Shown: positions 42,116-52,088, counted from the stretch's first letter. The stretch: 61,707 nucleotides of DNA from Arthrobacter terrae (GCF_015708085.1 NZ_JADNYM010000018.1:1-61707), one strand, 5' to 3'. The notes: a model not told the origin generated them from the sequence alone. Made by a program: numbers and translations.

Positions 42116-43804
42116 ATGTCTTATTCGACGTCCACCTCAGAGCCGGCAGCCGCGCACGGGCCAACGCTCAGCGCCAAGGAGATCCGCCGCTATACCTTTA
42201 AGGTCGGCCTGGCCCGTTCCGAGGGTGGCATCATGGAGCTCATCTCGGAGATCTACACCTACGTTTTCGGCGCCGTCGTCCTGATTGTCATGTCCGGGGC
42301 CATCATCGTCGGGCTGCGGCACTCACTGGGACTCGGATCTGAACCGGCATGGTCAGCCAGCGCCCTGGCCCCCGGTTTCGCCAGTCTGGAACCGCTGCAG
42401 GCAAGCGCTACGCTGATGCTGACGCTGGCGGCAGCGCTGCTGAGCGTGCAAATGAATATCGGCCCCATCGCCATGACGGTGCCGCAGACTTTCTGGTGGC
42501 TCGGCCTACCGGTGCGCCGACGAGGTTTTATTCAACCGGGATTCTTCCGGTCCATGATCTGGCCGGCGGCGGGCGCCGTCGCCGTCGTCGTTCCGTTGTC
42601 CTTGGGTATCGGCGCGGACAGCTCCCCTGCACTGGTAGCCCTCGCCACCCTCTGCGGGGCGGCTCTGGCGCTCCTGCTCTACGGAATCGCCGGCTGGGTG
42701 CAGATCGTTGGCGGCGAACGCTGGCTGCGCCCGTTGACCGGCGCCGTCACCGTCATCGCACCGCTGTCGCTGGTAGCGACCGCGCTGATTAACAATGCGG
42801 AAAAAACCCGCGTCGACATGTCCTGGCTGCAGTACTTGCCCACCAGCTGGCCCCTGCTTGTGGCCGATGGGCAGCTGTGGCCGCTGCTGGTGACCGCCGT
42901 GGCCGTGGCCATGCTCGCGGTCGTCTACGCCAATTTGGAGCGGCTCAGCTCCGCCAGCTTGAAATCCAGTGCGGTGGCGAGTGCTTACGTGGCCGGCTCG
43001 GTGCTGTCCATGGACGCCAGCGAGCTGTCCCGCTCGCTGAGCAACGGTTCGCGCAGCGGGCATTCGTGGATCAGATTGCCGCTGGTTTTTCACCGCGGCA
43101 CGTTGACCAGACGGTCCGTACTGACGATGCTCAGCGCTCACCTGACGATGCAATTACGTCAGCCTGCCACCCTGGTTCGGGTGCTGGTCCTCGCCGCTAT
43201 TCCTGCGAGCCTGGCGTCCGTGCAGTTCCTCGGCAATGCCACGCTGATCGCCGTGGTGCTGTACTTCTGCGCCCACTTTGCCGTCACCGGCCTGGGCTCG
43301 GTGGCACGCTTCGCCGCCGGTAATCCCAGCGTGGATGCGCTGATGCCGTTGCCTGCCAAGACGGTGCGGCGAGTGCACTATGTGATCCCGGCGGTAGGCA
43401 TGACGCTCTGGGTGATCATCTGTTTTGCACTGCTGCATGTTTTGGGCGTTGGTTCGTGGCCGCTGATCATCCTTGCCGTGCTCGCCGGGCCCGGCCTGGG
43501 TGGGGCCACCTTGCGCGCTGCCTTCCGCCCCACACCGGATTGGAACATGCCCGCTGTGGCCACCGCGATGGGTCCAATACCGACAGGTGCCATCCGCAGT
43601 TTCCTGATCGGCCCCGACCTGACCCTCATTTCGTTGCTTCCGGTGCTGATTTGCCTGATTTCCGGCGTCGTACCGCTGCTGGCCTTCCCCATCCAGCTGG
43701 CTCTGACCCTGATTGCCTACGCTTGGGGCACCAAGGTACGCAAGCCGAAAAAGAAGGGCGACGGCGGCATCTTCGGCCTGCCTGCTGCGGCACCGAAGCG
43801 CTGA
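42116..43804 (+). CDS. DUF6297-type membrane permease of the ABC pair
   Basis: 562 aa with roughly 12 hydrophobic helices, for example VFGAVVLIVMSGAIIVGL near the N-terminus and LPVLICLISGVVPLLAFPIQLAL near the C-terminus. There is a conserved GPIAMTVPQTFWWLGLPVRRRGF segment. The C-terminus is basic (KVRKPKKKGDGG). It matches actinobacterial DUF6297 proteins, which accompany a stand-alone ABC ATPase. Probably an exporter or a regulator of envelope components; the substrate is not known. Confidence 0.82.
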   Translation: MSYSTSTSEPAAAHGPTLSAKEIRRYTFKVGLARSEGGIMELISEIYTYVFGAVVLIVMSGAIIVGLRHSLGLGSEPAWSASALAPGFASLEPLQASATLMLTLAAALLSVQMNIGPIAMTVPQTFWWLGLPVRRRGFIQPGFFRSMIWPAAGAVAVVVPLSLGIGADSSPALVALATLCGAALALLLYGIAGWVQIVGGERWLRPLTGAVTVIAPLSLVATALINNAEKTRVDMSWLQYLPTSWPLLVADGQLWPLLVTAVAVAMLAVVYANLERLSSASLKSSAVASAYVAGSVLSMDASELSRSLSNGSRSGHSWIRLPLVFHRGTLTRRSVLTMLSAHLTMQLRQPATLVRVLVLAAIPASLASVQFLGNATLIAVVLYFCAHFAVTGLGSVARFAAGNPSVDALMPLPAKTVRRVHYVIPAVGMTLWVIICFALLHVLGVGSWPLIILAVLAGPGLGGATLRAAFRPTPDWNMPAVATAMGPIPTGAIRSFLIGPDLTLISLLPVLICLISGVVPLLAFPIQLALTLIAYAWGTKVRKPKKKGDGGIFGLPAAAPKR

Positions 43805-43965
43805 TGCTGGTGCCCGAACGCAGCTAAAGCCGCCAAGTCCCGTATGCCCACGGAGCACCAGACCCCGCACGGGGTCCCGCACCGGGCCCTGCGCCCCAAC
43901 CGGACCGCGCCCCAACCGGACCGCGCCGCTTCGCTTTACGGGCCGGAAACCGGCACTATTGGTCA

Positions 43966-46278
43966 ATGACACGCGGAGCCCCCGTCGAGGACATCGACGA
44001 AACCAAACTGACCGTTACAAAGCCCAAGACGAGCGCAGCCGGACTGACCGCTGTGGGTGTCGCCCTGGACCGCGGCATAGCCCAGGCAGGCGTATCACGA
44101 ACGGCCAGGGCACTGCTGCGGCTGAACCAACGCGACGGTACGGACTGCCCCGGTTGTGCGTGGCCGGAATCCCAGGGCCACCGGAAAACGGCCGAGTTCT
44201 GCGAAAATGGAGCCAAGGCGGTGGCCGAAGAAAGCACGTTACGCACCGTTACCCCGGATTTCTGGGCTCAGCACTCCGTCGAAGAGCTGGCCGGGCGCAC
44301 GGAATACTGGCTGGGCAACCAAGGACGGATCACCCATCCAATGGTGATTCGCCCAGGCGGTACACACTATGAGCCCATTCCATGGAGCGAGGCCTTTGAA
44401 CTAATCGGCGGGCATATCCGCGCCTCCACCCCGGAGCGCACCGTGTTTTACACCTCCGGCCGCACGGCCAACGAGACGGCGTTCATGTATCAGCTGTTTG
44501 CCCGCTCACTTGGGACAAATAACCTCCCCGACTGCTCCAATATGTGCCACGAGTCGTCCGGATCGGCGCTGAACCCCACCATTGGAATCGGCAAGGGCAC
44601 GGTGTCCCTGGAGGATATTCACCGCGCCGAGCTGATCTTCGTCGTGGGCCAGAATCCCGGGACCAATCATCCGCGCATGTTGTCGGCACTGAAGGAATGC
44701 AAGGACAACGGCGGCCGGATCGTGGCGGTCAATCCTCTGCCGGAGGCCGGGCTGTTCAATTTCAAGGATCCGCAAACCCCAGCGGGGCTGCTCGGCGGTG
44801 GAACACCGCTCGCCGATGAGTTCCTGCAGATCAAGGTGGGGGCCGATCTGGCGCTGTTCCAGGCCCTCGGTCACCTTCTTCTTCAGGAGGAGGAGCGGGT
44901 CCCAGGCTCCGTCGTCGACCATGAATTTATTGCCGCCAATACCGATGGAATCGATGCCTACCGGGCGGCCCGCAAGTCCATCGACTGGGCCGAAACGGAA
45001 CAGGCCACCGGGCTCTCCCGGCTGGAGATTTCCAGCGTTGCCAAAATGCTGGTGGAGTCCAAAGCGACCATCATCTGCTGGGCCCTGGGACTAACCCAGC
45101 AGCCGCATTCGGTGAACACGCTCAAAGAAATCATTAACCTCCTGCTGCTGCAGGGGAACTTCGGAAAACCAGGAGCCGGCGCCTGCCCGGTCCGCGGTCA
45201 CTCCAATGTGCAGGGCGACCGCACCATGGGAGTGTGGGAGAAGCCGCACGAGTGGATGCTTGCGGCCCTGGATAAGGAGTTCGGCATCCAAGCCCCGCGC
45301 CGGCATGGACTGGACTCAGTGGACACTGTGGCGGCGTTTGAGAATGACGACGTCGACGTCTTCGTCTCGATGGGCGGTAACTTTGCGCTGGCCTGCTCCG
45401 ACACGGAGGTTCTGGAGGCCGCCATGCAGCGGGTGGGGCTGACGGTGCATATTTCGACCAAGCCCAACCGCTCGCATGTTATGCACGGGATGACATCTTT
45501 GATCCTGCCGACGCTGGGCCGCACCGACACCGATGACAAGCACCCGGACGGACGTCAGATCCTCTCCGTGGAGGACTCAATGTCGGTGGTCCGTTCCACC
45601 CAGGGCAGGCTGACTCCCGTCTCCGACCATCTGCTGGCCGAGCCGGTCATCGTTGCCCGGATGGCCACTGCCACCCTGGGCGAGGATCATTGTGTCGGCT
45701 GGAAGGCGATGGCGGAGGATTACGACGTCATTCGCGACCACATTTCCAAGGTCCTGCCCGGCTTCGAGGACTTCAACCGCCGGCTGCGGAGTAAAAACGG
45801 CTTTGTCCTGCCGAATCCACCGCGCGATACGCGCAGCTTTGCCACGGACATCGGCCGGGCGCGGTTCACCGTCAGTGAGTTGGAATACCTGACTCCGCCG
45901 GCCGGGCACCTTATTCTGCAGACCCTCCGCAGCCACGACCAGTACAACACGACGTTTTACGGACTGGACGACCGTTACCGCGGTATTTCCAACGGCCGGC
46001 GCGTCATCCTGGTCCATGCGGAGGACATCAAAGCCCTGGGCTTCCGGGACCGTGACCTGGTGGACGTCATCAGCACGTTTCAGGGTGCAGAACGCCGGGC
46101 CAATAAATTCCACCTGGTGGCCTACCCGACGCCGCAGGGCTGCGCGGCGGCCTATTTCCCGGAAGCCAATGCGCTGATGCACCGGGAGCTCGTGGCCCGT
46201 GAATCAAATACTCCCGGGTATAAGGCCATGGCCGTACGGTTTGTGCCGCATACGGAAAATCCGGAGCAGAACAGCTGA
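43966..46278 (+). CDS. FdhF/YdeP-family molybdopterin oxidoreductase
   Basis: 770 aa. The Fe-S region is TDCPGCAWPE (Cys61, Cys64) with a further Cys in FCENGA. Molybdopterin-binding text includes RPGGTHYEPIPWSEAFELIGG, YTSGRTANETAFMYQLFAR, DCSNMCHESSGSALN and VVGQNPGTNHPRM. A C-terminal dinucleotide-binding domain (RSHDQYNTTFYG) closes the protein. No Tat signal, so it is cytoplasmic. The family is related to formate dehydrogenase alpha subunits; YdeP itself has been linked to acid resistance, and the reaction is unproven. Its position before the formamidase genes suggests it may oxidise formate released from formamide (inference). Confidence 0.9.
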   Translation: MTRGAPVEDIDETKLTVTKPKTSAAGLTAVGVALDRGIAQAGVSRTARALLRLNQRDGTDCPGCAWPESQGHRKTAEFCENGAKAVAEESTLRTVTPDFWAQHSVEELAGRTEYWLGNQGRITHPMVIRPGGTHYEPIPWSEAFELIGGHIRASTPERTVFYTSGRTANETAFMYQLFARSLGTNNLPDCSNMCHESSGSALNPTIGIGKGTVSLEDIHRAELIFVVGQNPGTNHPRMLSALKECKDNGGRIVAVNPLPEAGLFNFKDPQTPAGLLGGGTPLADEFLQIKVGADLALFQALGHLLLQEEERVPGSVVDHEFIAANTDGIDAYRAARKSIDWAETEQATGLSRLEISSVAKMLVESKATIICWALGLTQQPHSVNTLKEIINLLLLQGNFGKPGAGACPVRGHSNVQGDRTMGVWEKPHEWMLAALDKEFGIQAPRRHGLDSVDTVAAFENDDVDVFVSMGGNFALACSDTEVLEAAMQRVGLTVHISTKPNRSHVMHGMTSLILPTLGRTDTDDKHPDGRQILSVEDSMSVVRSTQGRLTPVSDHLLAEPVIVARMATATLGEDHCVGWKAMAEDYDVIRDHISKVLPGFEDFNRRLRSKNGFVLPNPPRDTRSFATDIGRARFTVSELEYLTPPAGHLILQTLRSHDQYNTTFYGLDDRYRGISNGRRVILVHAEDIKALGFRDRDLVDVISTFQGAERRANKFHLVAYPTPQGCAAAYFPEANALMHRELVARESNTPGYKAMAVRFVPHTENPEQNS

Positions 46279-46323
46279 CGGCCGGGGTTCCGTGCGCCTC
46301 CGTCAATCATTAAGAATGATCCG

Positions 46324-46352
46324 TTGACATAAAAATGCGGCCGGGTTAGGCT
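46324..46352 (+). promoter_or_regulatory. Sigma-70-type promoter of the amiS-fmdB-fmdA operon
   Basis: TTGACA (46324-46329), 17-base spacer, TAGGCT (46347-46352). The -35 is perfect; the -10 matches at the key T, A and final T. Transcription would begin near 46359, leaving a 120-base leader. Confidence 0.55.
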
Positions 46353-46383
46353 ATCGATAATTCACCGTACAGCAATTTTATTT

Positions 46384-46415
46384 GCACCGCACAATTTCTC
46401 CGCGGTGCTGCTTTT
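46384..46415 (+). promoter_or_regulatory. Possible attenuator hairpin in the amiS leader
   Basis: GCACCGC (46384-46390) pairs with GCGGTGC (46402-46408), followed by TGCTTTTATT. A second stem (TGACGG 46423-46428 with CCGTCA 46442-46447) follows before the amiS ribosome site. The arrangement resembles a transcription attenuator. In Pseudomonas the ami operon is controlled by antitermination in its leader; similar control here is inference. Confidence 0.4.
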
Positions 46416-46478
46416 ATTGCCGTGACGGATATTTTTCACAGCCGTCATGTTCCATTATTTTTTGAACTCTGGAGCGTC

Positions 46479-47114
46479 ATGAGTAGTGTCGGTTTGCTGT
46501 ACGTAGGGGCCGTTCTCTTCATCAATGGCCTGATGCTTATTGGACGTATCCCCGGGAAATCGGCGGGTATTTTGAATTTATTTGTCGGCGGTATGCAGGT
46601 AATTTTTCCTACCATCATCATCCTGCAGGCAAATAATGACCTAGCGATGATTTTCGCCGCCGCAGGACTCTATCTGTTTGGCTTCACCTACCTCTATGTC
46701 GGAATTCTGCAGTTCACCGGCATAACCGCAGAGGGGCTGGGCTGGTTCTCGCTCTTCGTGGCCGCCAGCGCCGTCGTCATCGGCACTTTGCAGTTCACCA
46801 TGGTGAACGATCCGGTCTTCGGTGTCATCTGGTTTGTCTGGGCCGTTCTCTGGTTCATGTTCTTCCTTCTGATGGGACTCGGGAAGGACTCACTGACCCG
46901 TGCCACCGGGTGGTTCACCATTTTTATCAGCCATCTGACGGCCACAATCCCGGCGTTCTTCCTGCTGGTCGGCAAATACGAAACAAATGCCGGGCTGGCC
47001 GTTGGACTCGCGGTCATCTCCATAATTGCCCTCGGCGCGGCGTTGTATCTGGGCCGCCGTCCGCCGCGGGATATGGAGCCCGCCGAAGCGGAAGGAGCTC
47101 TGCAGACCGTCTAA
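46479..47114 (+). CDS. AmiS/UreI-family amide/urea channel
   Basis: 211 aa with six or seven hydrophobic helices: VGLLYVGAVLFINGLMLIG at the N-terminus, AGILNLFVGGMQVIFPTIII, and YLFGFTYLYVGILQFTGI. Members are proton-gated or open channels for urea or short-chain amides in the inner membrane. With formamidase downstream, formamide or acetamide uptake is likely. The start at ATG 46479 has GGAG just upstream and begins at the conserved first helix. Confidence 0.92.
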   Translation: MSSVGLLYVGAVLFINGLMLIGRIPGKSAGILNLFVGGMQVIFPTIIILQANNDLAMIFAAAGLYLFGFTYLYVGILQFTGITAEGLGWFSLFVAASAVVIGTLQFTMVNDPVFGVIWFVWAVLWFMFFLLMGLGKDSLTRATGWFTIFISHLTATIPAFFLLVGKYETNAGLAVGLAVISIIALGAALYLGRRPPRDMEPAEAEGALQTV

Positions 47115-47145
47115 ACCTCCCACCACAACCGCGAAAGGCGCGTCT

Positions 47146-47436
47146 ATGCCGCTTTATGAGTTCCGGTGTCCGAACTGTTCGTCCTTTGACGCCTTCTATC
47201 CCATGACTGATGCGCCGGATTCTGCACTCTGCCCCACCTGTCAGAGCCCTGGGCGCCGCCGGATAAGCGCACCGAATCTGTCCAGGACCGGTTCGTCCGC
47301 ATTTAAATTAATTGACTCCACCAAACGCAGCGCTGCCGAGCCGCAGGTTATCGATTCGCGTTTGCCCGGATCCCCTTCCCGTACCACTGGTCGTATTACA
47401 TCTAATCCATTGCATCAGAAACTGCCGCGCCCGTAA
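47146..47436 (+). CDS. FmdB-family zinc-ribbon protein
   Basis: 96 aa. N-terminal zinc ribbon MPLYEFRCPNCSSFDAFYP ... LCPTCQSPG with Cys8, Cys11, Cys29 and Cys32. The C-terminal half is disordered. FmdB was first described as a regulator linked to formamidase in Methylophilus; the exact role is not firm. Start 47146 has GAAAGG 8 bases upstream. Lies between amiS and fmdA with short gaps, so co-transcribed. Confidence 0.9.
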   Translation: MPLYEFRCPNCSSFDAFYPMTDAPDSALCPTCQSPGRRRISAPNLSRTGSSAFKLIDSTKRSAAEPQVIDSRLPGSPSRTTGRITSNPLHQKLPRP

Positions 47437-47466
47437 CGTACGCAGCAACGAGTCACAGGAGATGAA

Positions 47467-48723
47467 ATGCCCGAAGTACTGTTTCCACTGGATTCCAGTA
47501 AGAAGTTCGAAGACCAGGAGAAGATCGGCCATAACAGATGGCACCCTGAAATTCCGCCGGTAGCCACGGTCAAACCGGGCCAGTCATTCCGGGTGGATTG
47601 CCGGGAATGGTTTGACGGTGCAATCGTCAACGATGACTCCGCCGAGGATATGCTCAACGCACCGTTGCTGACGGTGCATAAGCTCAGCGGGCCGTTCGCC
47701 GTCGAGGGCGCCAAGCCCGGCGACCTCCTGATTGTGGACATCCTCGATGTTGGGCCGATTCCGCAGGAAGACACCGGCGCCCTGGCCGGCCAGGGGTGGG
47801 GATACACCGGTATTTTTGCCAAAAACAACGGCGGCAGCTTCCTGGTGGATCAGTTCCCGGATGCCTATAAGGCAATCTGGGACTTCAATGGCCAGATCGC
47901 CACCTCACGGCATGTACCCCATGTTTCCTTCCCGGGCCTGATTCACCCCGGTCTGATGGGTACCGCGCCATCAGCGGCGCTGCTGGCGAAGTGGAACAAA
48001 CGCGAGGGTGATTTGATCGCCACTGATCCGAACCGAATGCCGCCACTGGCGCTTCCCCCGGAAGCGGGGCACGCGGTGCTCGGCAGCCTGCCATCCGCGG
48101 ACTTTGACAGGGTTGCCGGGGAGGCTGCCCGTACCGCTCCCCCGCGGGAAAACGGCGGCAACCAGGACATCAAGAACCTGTCCAAGGGCTCCCGGATCTT
48201 CTACCCGGTCTTTGTTGACGGCGCGAACTTGTCGGTCGGGGATCTGCACTTCTCCCAGGGCGACGGCGAGATCACGTTCTGCGGTGCCATCGAGATGGGC
48301 GGGTTTATCGACCTGAGGGTGGACATTATCAAGGGTGGAATGGACACCTATGGCGTGAGTGAAAATGCGATCTTCCTGCCGGGCAATGTGGAGCCGCAAT
48401 TCAGCCAGTGGCTGGCGTTCTCGGGAACCTCCGTCACCCTAGATGGTGAACAGAAGTACCTGGACTCCCACCTCTCCTACCAGCGGGCATGTCTGCACGC
48501 CATCGATTACCTGACGAAATTCGGTTATAGCCCCGAGCAGGTTTATCTGATGCTCGGTGCCGCGCCGATCGAAGGCAGGCTCTCCGGCGTCGTCGATATT
48601 CCCAACTCGTGTTCCACCGTCTACATTCCGACGTCGATCTTCGACTTTGATGTCCGGCCTTCGGCCGCCGGTCCGCACCAGATCGATCCCGGCATCGGGG
48701 CGCCGAGGGCGAACAACAAGTGA
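47467..48723 (+). CDS. fmdA: Formamidase
   Basis: 418 aa, usual for FmdA_AmdA acetamidase/formamidase enzymes. It hydrolyses formamide to formate and ammonia. Family text includes KPGQSFRVDCREWFDG, GPFAVEGAKPGDLLIVDILD, HPGLMGTAPS, and FSQGDGEITFCGAIEMGG. The C-terminal LSYQRACLHAIDYLTKFGY and PNSCSTVYIPTSIFDFDVRP are also conserved. ATG 47467 has CAGGAG 6 bases upstream. Last gene of the amiS-fmdB-fmdA operon; a strong hairpin lies about 90 bases downstream. Confidence 0.95.
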   Translation: MPEVLFPLDSSKKFEDQEKIGHNRWHPEIPPVATVKPGQSFRVDCREWFDGAIVNDDSAEDMLNAPLLTVHKLSGPFAVEGAKPGDLLIVDILDVGPIPQEDTGALAGQGWGYTGIFAKNNGGSFLVDQFPDAYKAIWDFNGQIATSRHVPHVSFPGLIHPGLMGTAPSAALLAKWNKREGDLIATDPNRMPPLALPPEAGHAVLGSLPSADFDRVAGEAARTAPPRENGGNQDIKNLSKGSRIFYPVFVDGANLSVGDLHFSQGDGEITFCGAIEMGGFIDLRVDIIKGGMDTYGVSENAIFLPGNVEPQFSQWLAFSGTSVTLDGEQKYLDSHLSYQRACLHAIDYLTKFGYSPEQVYLMLGAAPIEGRLSGVVDIPNSCSTVYIPTSIFDFDVRPSAAGPHQIDPGIGAPRANNK

Positions 48724-48812
48724 CGCTCTAGGTGTGGCCGGCAGCCAACCGGCTGCTGGCCACACCCCAATATGGACATCCAGCCGCCGCGGCCCGTGCA
48801 CACCAAGCCAGC

Positions 48813-48844
48813 CGCCCACTGCGCAGGGGCGGGCGCAGTGGGCG
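48813..48844. terminator. Terminator hairpin between fmdA and the lipase maturation factor gene
   Basis: CGCCCACTGCGC (48813-48824) and GCGCAGTGGGCG (48833-48844) form a perfect 12-bp stem with an 8-base loop, in the gap between two convergent genes. T runs are weak on both sides. Confidence 0.65.
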
Positions 48845-48905
48845 TTAGGGGTGTGGCAGAGCATGAACCGGAGCACCAGACGGCAGCCCGAGTGCCCGGC
48901 AGGGA

Positions 48906-50348
48906 TTAACTTCTGCGCAGGGACACCGGCGCCACCAGTATGGCTGCGGGCTCCCTGATCCACTCCAGCCCCGTGGCCTTTCGCTCCACCCGCGTGGAGA
49001 AGCGGTAGGAGAACAACCGCACGCGGATCCAGCGCGGAGCCGTACCGTCAAAGGGATCGCTGCGCAGCAGTTTCAGTGTCCTGCGGTCCGCCACCAACAA
49101 TTTGCCGAGCAAGGGAACAAACCAGTGATCGCTTGGCGAGCCCAACGCCATGAACCACAGCATCCAGCCCAGACGCAGATGATAGGGCGCGTATTGACGC
49201 GGCCGGCGCTGCGGATCCCCCGGTTTGCCTCGAAACTCATACTCCCGCCAGCGCGCCTGAGCCGGATCGTCGTCGTCCGTCCCCTCCACAACCACCTCAT
49301 GCCGTTCCCGGGTAATGCTGCCGAACGCGCCATAGGCGTTCACCAGATGCCAGCGGTTAAAACTGGCGTTCATTAGCTGGTGACGCGAAAAAAGATTGCG
49401 GAGCGGCTTGTAGCTGAGTACGATCAGCCACGCTGTCGCTGCCAGTACGACGACGGCGAACCAGGCGGGCAGTTGCGCGGACTCGACCGCCCCCGCCGGA
49501 ACCGCCGGAATGACCAGGCGCACCGCGTCGTTGCTGATCGCGGAGAAAGCCAGGAGCATGGTGAGCACATTGAGCCAGGCAAAATTCCCGGACAGGACCA
49601 GCCACGCCTGGGTGAGAACAATGATCGCTGCGGCGATGTTGGCCAGCGGCTGCGGGGCGAAGAGGAAAAACGGCACGATCAGCTGGGCGAAGTGGTTCCC
49701 CACGACTTCAAAGCGGTGCAGCGGCTTGGGGAGGTGATGGAAGTATCTGCTCAGCGGATTAGGCATCGGCTGCGTCTGGTGGTGGTAATAGAGCGCAGTC
49801 AGGTCGCGCCATGCCGTGTCGCCCCGGATTTTGATCATGCCGGCACCGAACTCCAGCCGAAAGACCAGCCACCTCAGCAGCCAAAGGATGGTCACCGGCG
49901 GGGCAACGGAGTCCGAACCGAGGAAGGCTGCGATGAACCCCGACTCCAGCAGCAAGCTCTCCCAGCCGAAGCCGTAGAACGTCTGGCCAATGCTGACGAT
50001 CGACAGATACATCGCCCAGATGAAGAGGAAAACCACCAGCGGTACCCACGGCGGGCCGGCCTGCGGCAGCCCAAGGACCAGCGCAAAGGCCAGGACGGCC
50101 CCCGTCCAGGCAACGACGAGGAGCAGGTTATCCGAGTAGCGCCAGTGGAAAAGTGACGGATAGCTGCGGCGGGGAGCGCGGGCCAGAAACTTCGGAGCCG
50201 GCAGCAGGCCGTGCTCACCGAGCAGAGCAGGGAACTGGGCCACTGCGCAGAGAAACGCGATAACGAAGATCGCGGCGATTCCGCGCTGCAGCACCTGGCG
50301 GGAGAACTCATATCCGCCGGCACCAAGCCATCCGAACCATCCCTGCAT
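48906..50348 (-). CDS. Lipase maturation factor family membrane protein
   Basis: 480 aa with many hydrophobic helices. Family text: YGFGWESLLLESGFIAAFLG, WLLRWLVFRLEFGAGMIKIRGD, TALYYHHQTQPMPNPLSRYFHHLP, FNRWHLVNAYGAFGSITRERHEVVVEG, RQYAPYHLRLGWMLWFMALG. These are the marks of LMF1/LMF2-like proteins; in vertebrates LMF1 folds lipases in the ER, while the bacterial role is not known. The start ATG 50348 has GGGAG upstream and is preferred to the TTG at 50354. Confidence 0.92.
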   Translation of the reverse strand: MQGWFGWLGAGGYEFSRQVLQRGIAAIFVIAFLCAVAQFPALLGEHGLLPAPKFLARAPRRSYPSLFHWRYSDNLLLVVAWTGAVLAFALVLGLPQAGPPWVPLVVFLFIWAMYLSIVSIGQTFYGFGWESLLLESGFIAAFLGSDSVAPPVTILWLLRWLVFRLEFGAGMIKIRGDTAWRDLTALYYHHQTQPMPNPLSRYFHHLPKPLHRFEVVGNHFAQLIVPFFLFAPQPLANIAAAIIVLTQAWLVLSGNFAWLNVLTMLLAFSAISNDAVRLVIPAVPAGAVESAQLPAWFAVVVLAATAWLIVLSYKPLRNLFSRHQLMNASFNRWHLVNAYGAFGSITRERHEVVVEGTDDDDPAQARWREYEFRGKPGDPQRRPRQYAPYHLRLGWMLWFMALGSPSDHWFVPLLGKLLVADRRTLKLLRSDPFDGTAPRWIRVRLFSYRFSTRVERKATGLEWIREPAAILVAPVSLRRS

Positions 50349-50690
50349 GCTCAACCACTCCCGGCGACACCCAGCCGCGCCGGGTCAGCATTCCTCAGAC
50401 CCGCTGGGCTATTCCCCACGCTACGGTTGCCGCCGAAAATGGTCAACGCCGGTGGCTGCTTGTCATACAACCTGAGAAAACCCCGTCCATGACGAGCCGC
50501 TGACTTCACCGCGTACCGTGTTCCCCGCGTGCCAGGTCCAAACCGGAAAACGGCATCCGCACCTGTACAGCACACTGCGCCCAGACCTACACCATCCGCC
50601 CCAAAGCCACCCGCTAACCGCCCGCACTGCGAACCAGGGCCCCGCCCTCGGGGCGCCCCGGGAAGCAGAGCTTACGTGCGACGGGTCAGC
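50349..50690. other. Intergenic region between LMF gene and sdaA
   Basis: 342 bases. No coding frame, hairpin terminator or promoter could be supported; the sequence is C-rich and featureless. Confidence 0.4.
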
Positions 50691-52088
50691 TCAGCATTCG
50701 ACGACGTTGACCGCCAGACCACCCATTGCCGTTTCCTTATACTTCGAACTCATGTCTTTGCCCGTTTCGCGCATGGTTATGATGACTTCATCCAACGAAA
50801 CACGATGCTGTCCGTCCCCCCACAGGGCCATCTTGGCGGCGTTGATTGCTTTCGCGGCGGCGATGGCGTTGCGCTCTATGCAGGGAACCTGGACCAGTCC
50901 GCCAATTGGATCACAGGTCAAACCAAGGTTATGTTCCATCGCAATTTCGGCAGCATTTTCGACCTGCTCAGGTGTCCCGCCCATGACCTCGGCAAGTGCG
51001 CCGGCAGCCATTGAGGATGCCGAGCCGACCTCGCCCTGGCACCCCACTTCGGCTCCCGAGATTGAGGCCTGTTCCTTGTACAGCACCCCGATGGCGCCGG
51101 CGGTAAGCAGGAACTTCACTACTACGTCGTCCTTGGCTTCCTGCGTGCCGTCACGCATACCGTCGGTGTAATGGGTTGCATAGAACATGACGGCCGGAAT
51201 AATCCCCGCCGCGCCGTTGGTGGGTGCGGTGACGACCCGCCCACCGGAAGCGTTTTCCTCGTTCACGGCCAAGGCCACCAGGTTAACCCACTCCTGCCAG
51301 AACTTCGGGTCCCTGTCCGTGTCTTCGAGCCGCAGTCTGGCGTGCCAGTCGGGTGCCCGACGGCGGACCTTGAGTCCGCCGGGCAGCAAACCTGTGCGCT
51401 GTAGGCTGGAGTTTTTGGATTCCTCCATCACGTCGCGAATGTGAAGCAGGCCATCGCGGACCTCCGATTTGGAGCGGCTGACCAACTCATTGGCGAACAT
51501 AACGCCGCTGATGCCCATCCCCGATGCGGTGCAGTGCTGGAGTAGTCCAGCTGCCGTGCGAAACGGGTACGGTAGCTGCTGCTTGGAATCCGCCAGCTCC
51601 TGCTGCGCTGCGTCTTGCTCTCCCTCGCGGACAATGAAGCCGCCGCCAACGGAGAAGAAGGTGGCTTCGTGGAGCACACCGCCGGCCTGATCGGTGACCT
51701 GGAACTTCATGCCGTTGGTGTGTCTTTCGAGCACGGTCAGCGGGTGCAGAATCATATCTTCCACGCGGTAGCTGAGCGTCTTCGCTCCGCAGAGGTCCAA
51801 CTCGCCGTTGCTCTCAAAGAAGGCCAATCGGTCCTGAACTTCCTGCGGGAGGATGAGTTCAGGCTCCCGGCCCTCCAACCCCAGCAAAACCGCTGTCATG
51901 GTTCCGTGTCCCCTGCCGGTTGCCGCCAGCGAACCGTAGAGGTCCACCCGCAAACCCGTGACAGCATCGACGATGCCCTGCGATGCGAGTTCGGCGGCGA
52001 AAACAGCCGCTGCCCGCATCGGGCCTACTGTGTGTGAACTGGAAGGTCCGATGCCGACCGAGAATAGGTCGAAAACTCCTACTGCCAT
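50691..52088 (-). CDS. sdaA: L-serine ammonia-lyase, single-chain, iron-sulfur dependent
   Basis: 465 aa. N-terminal beta domain: [22 protein letters not shown]. Catalytic alpha domain: [43 protein letters not shown] and [19 protein letters not shown], with the cysteines that bind a 4Fe-4S cluster. It deaminates serine to pyruvate. Placed after gcvH, it would use serine made from glycine by the cleavage system plus serine hydroxymethyltransferase, joining glycine breakdown to pyruvate. AAGGA lies 7 bases before ATG 52088. Confidence 0.95.
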   Translation of the reverse strand: MAVGVFDLFSVGIGPSSSHTVGPMRAAAVFAAELASQGIVDAVTGLRVDLYGSLAATGRGHGTMTAVLLGLEGREPELILPQEVQDRLAFFESNGELDLCGAKTLSYRVEDMILHPLTVLERHTNGMKFQVTDQAGGVLHEATFFSVGGGFIVREGEQDAAQQELADSKQQLPYPFRTAAGLLQHCTASGMGISGVMFANELVSRSKSEVRDGLLHIRDVMEESKNSSLQRTGLLPGGLKVRRRAPDWHARLRLEDTDRDPKFWQEWVNLVALAVNEENASGGRVVTAPTNGAAGIIPAVMFYATHYTDGMRDGTQEAKDDVVVKFLLTAGAIGVLYKEQASISGAEVGCQGEVGSASSMAAGALAEVMGGTPEQVENAAEIAMEHNLGLTCDPIGGLVQVPCIERNAIAAAKAINAAKMALWGDGQHRVSLDEVIITMRETGKDMSSKYKETAMGGLAVNVVEC

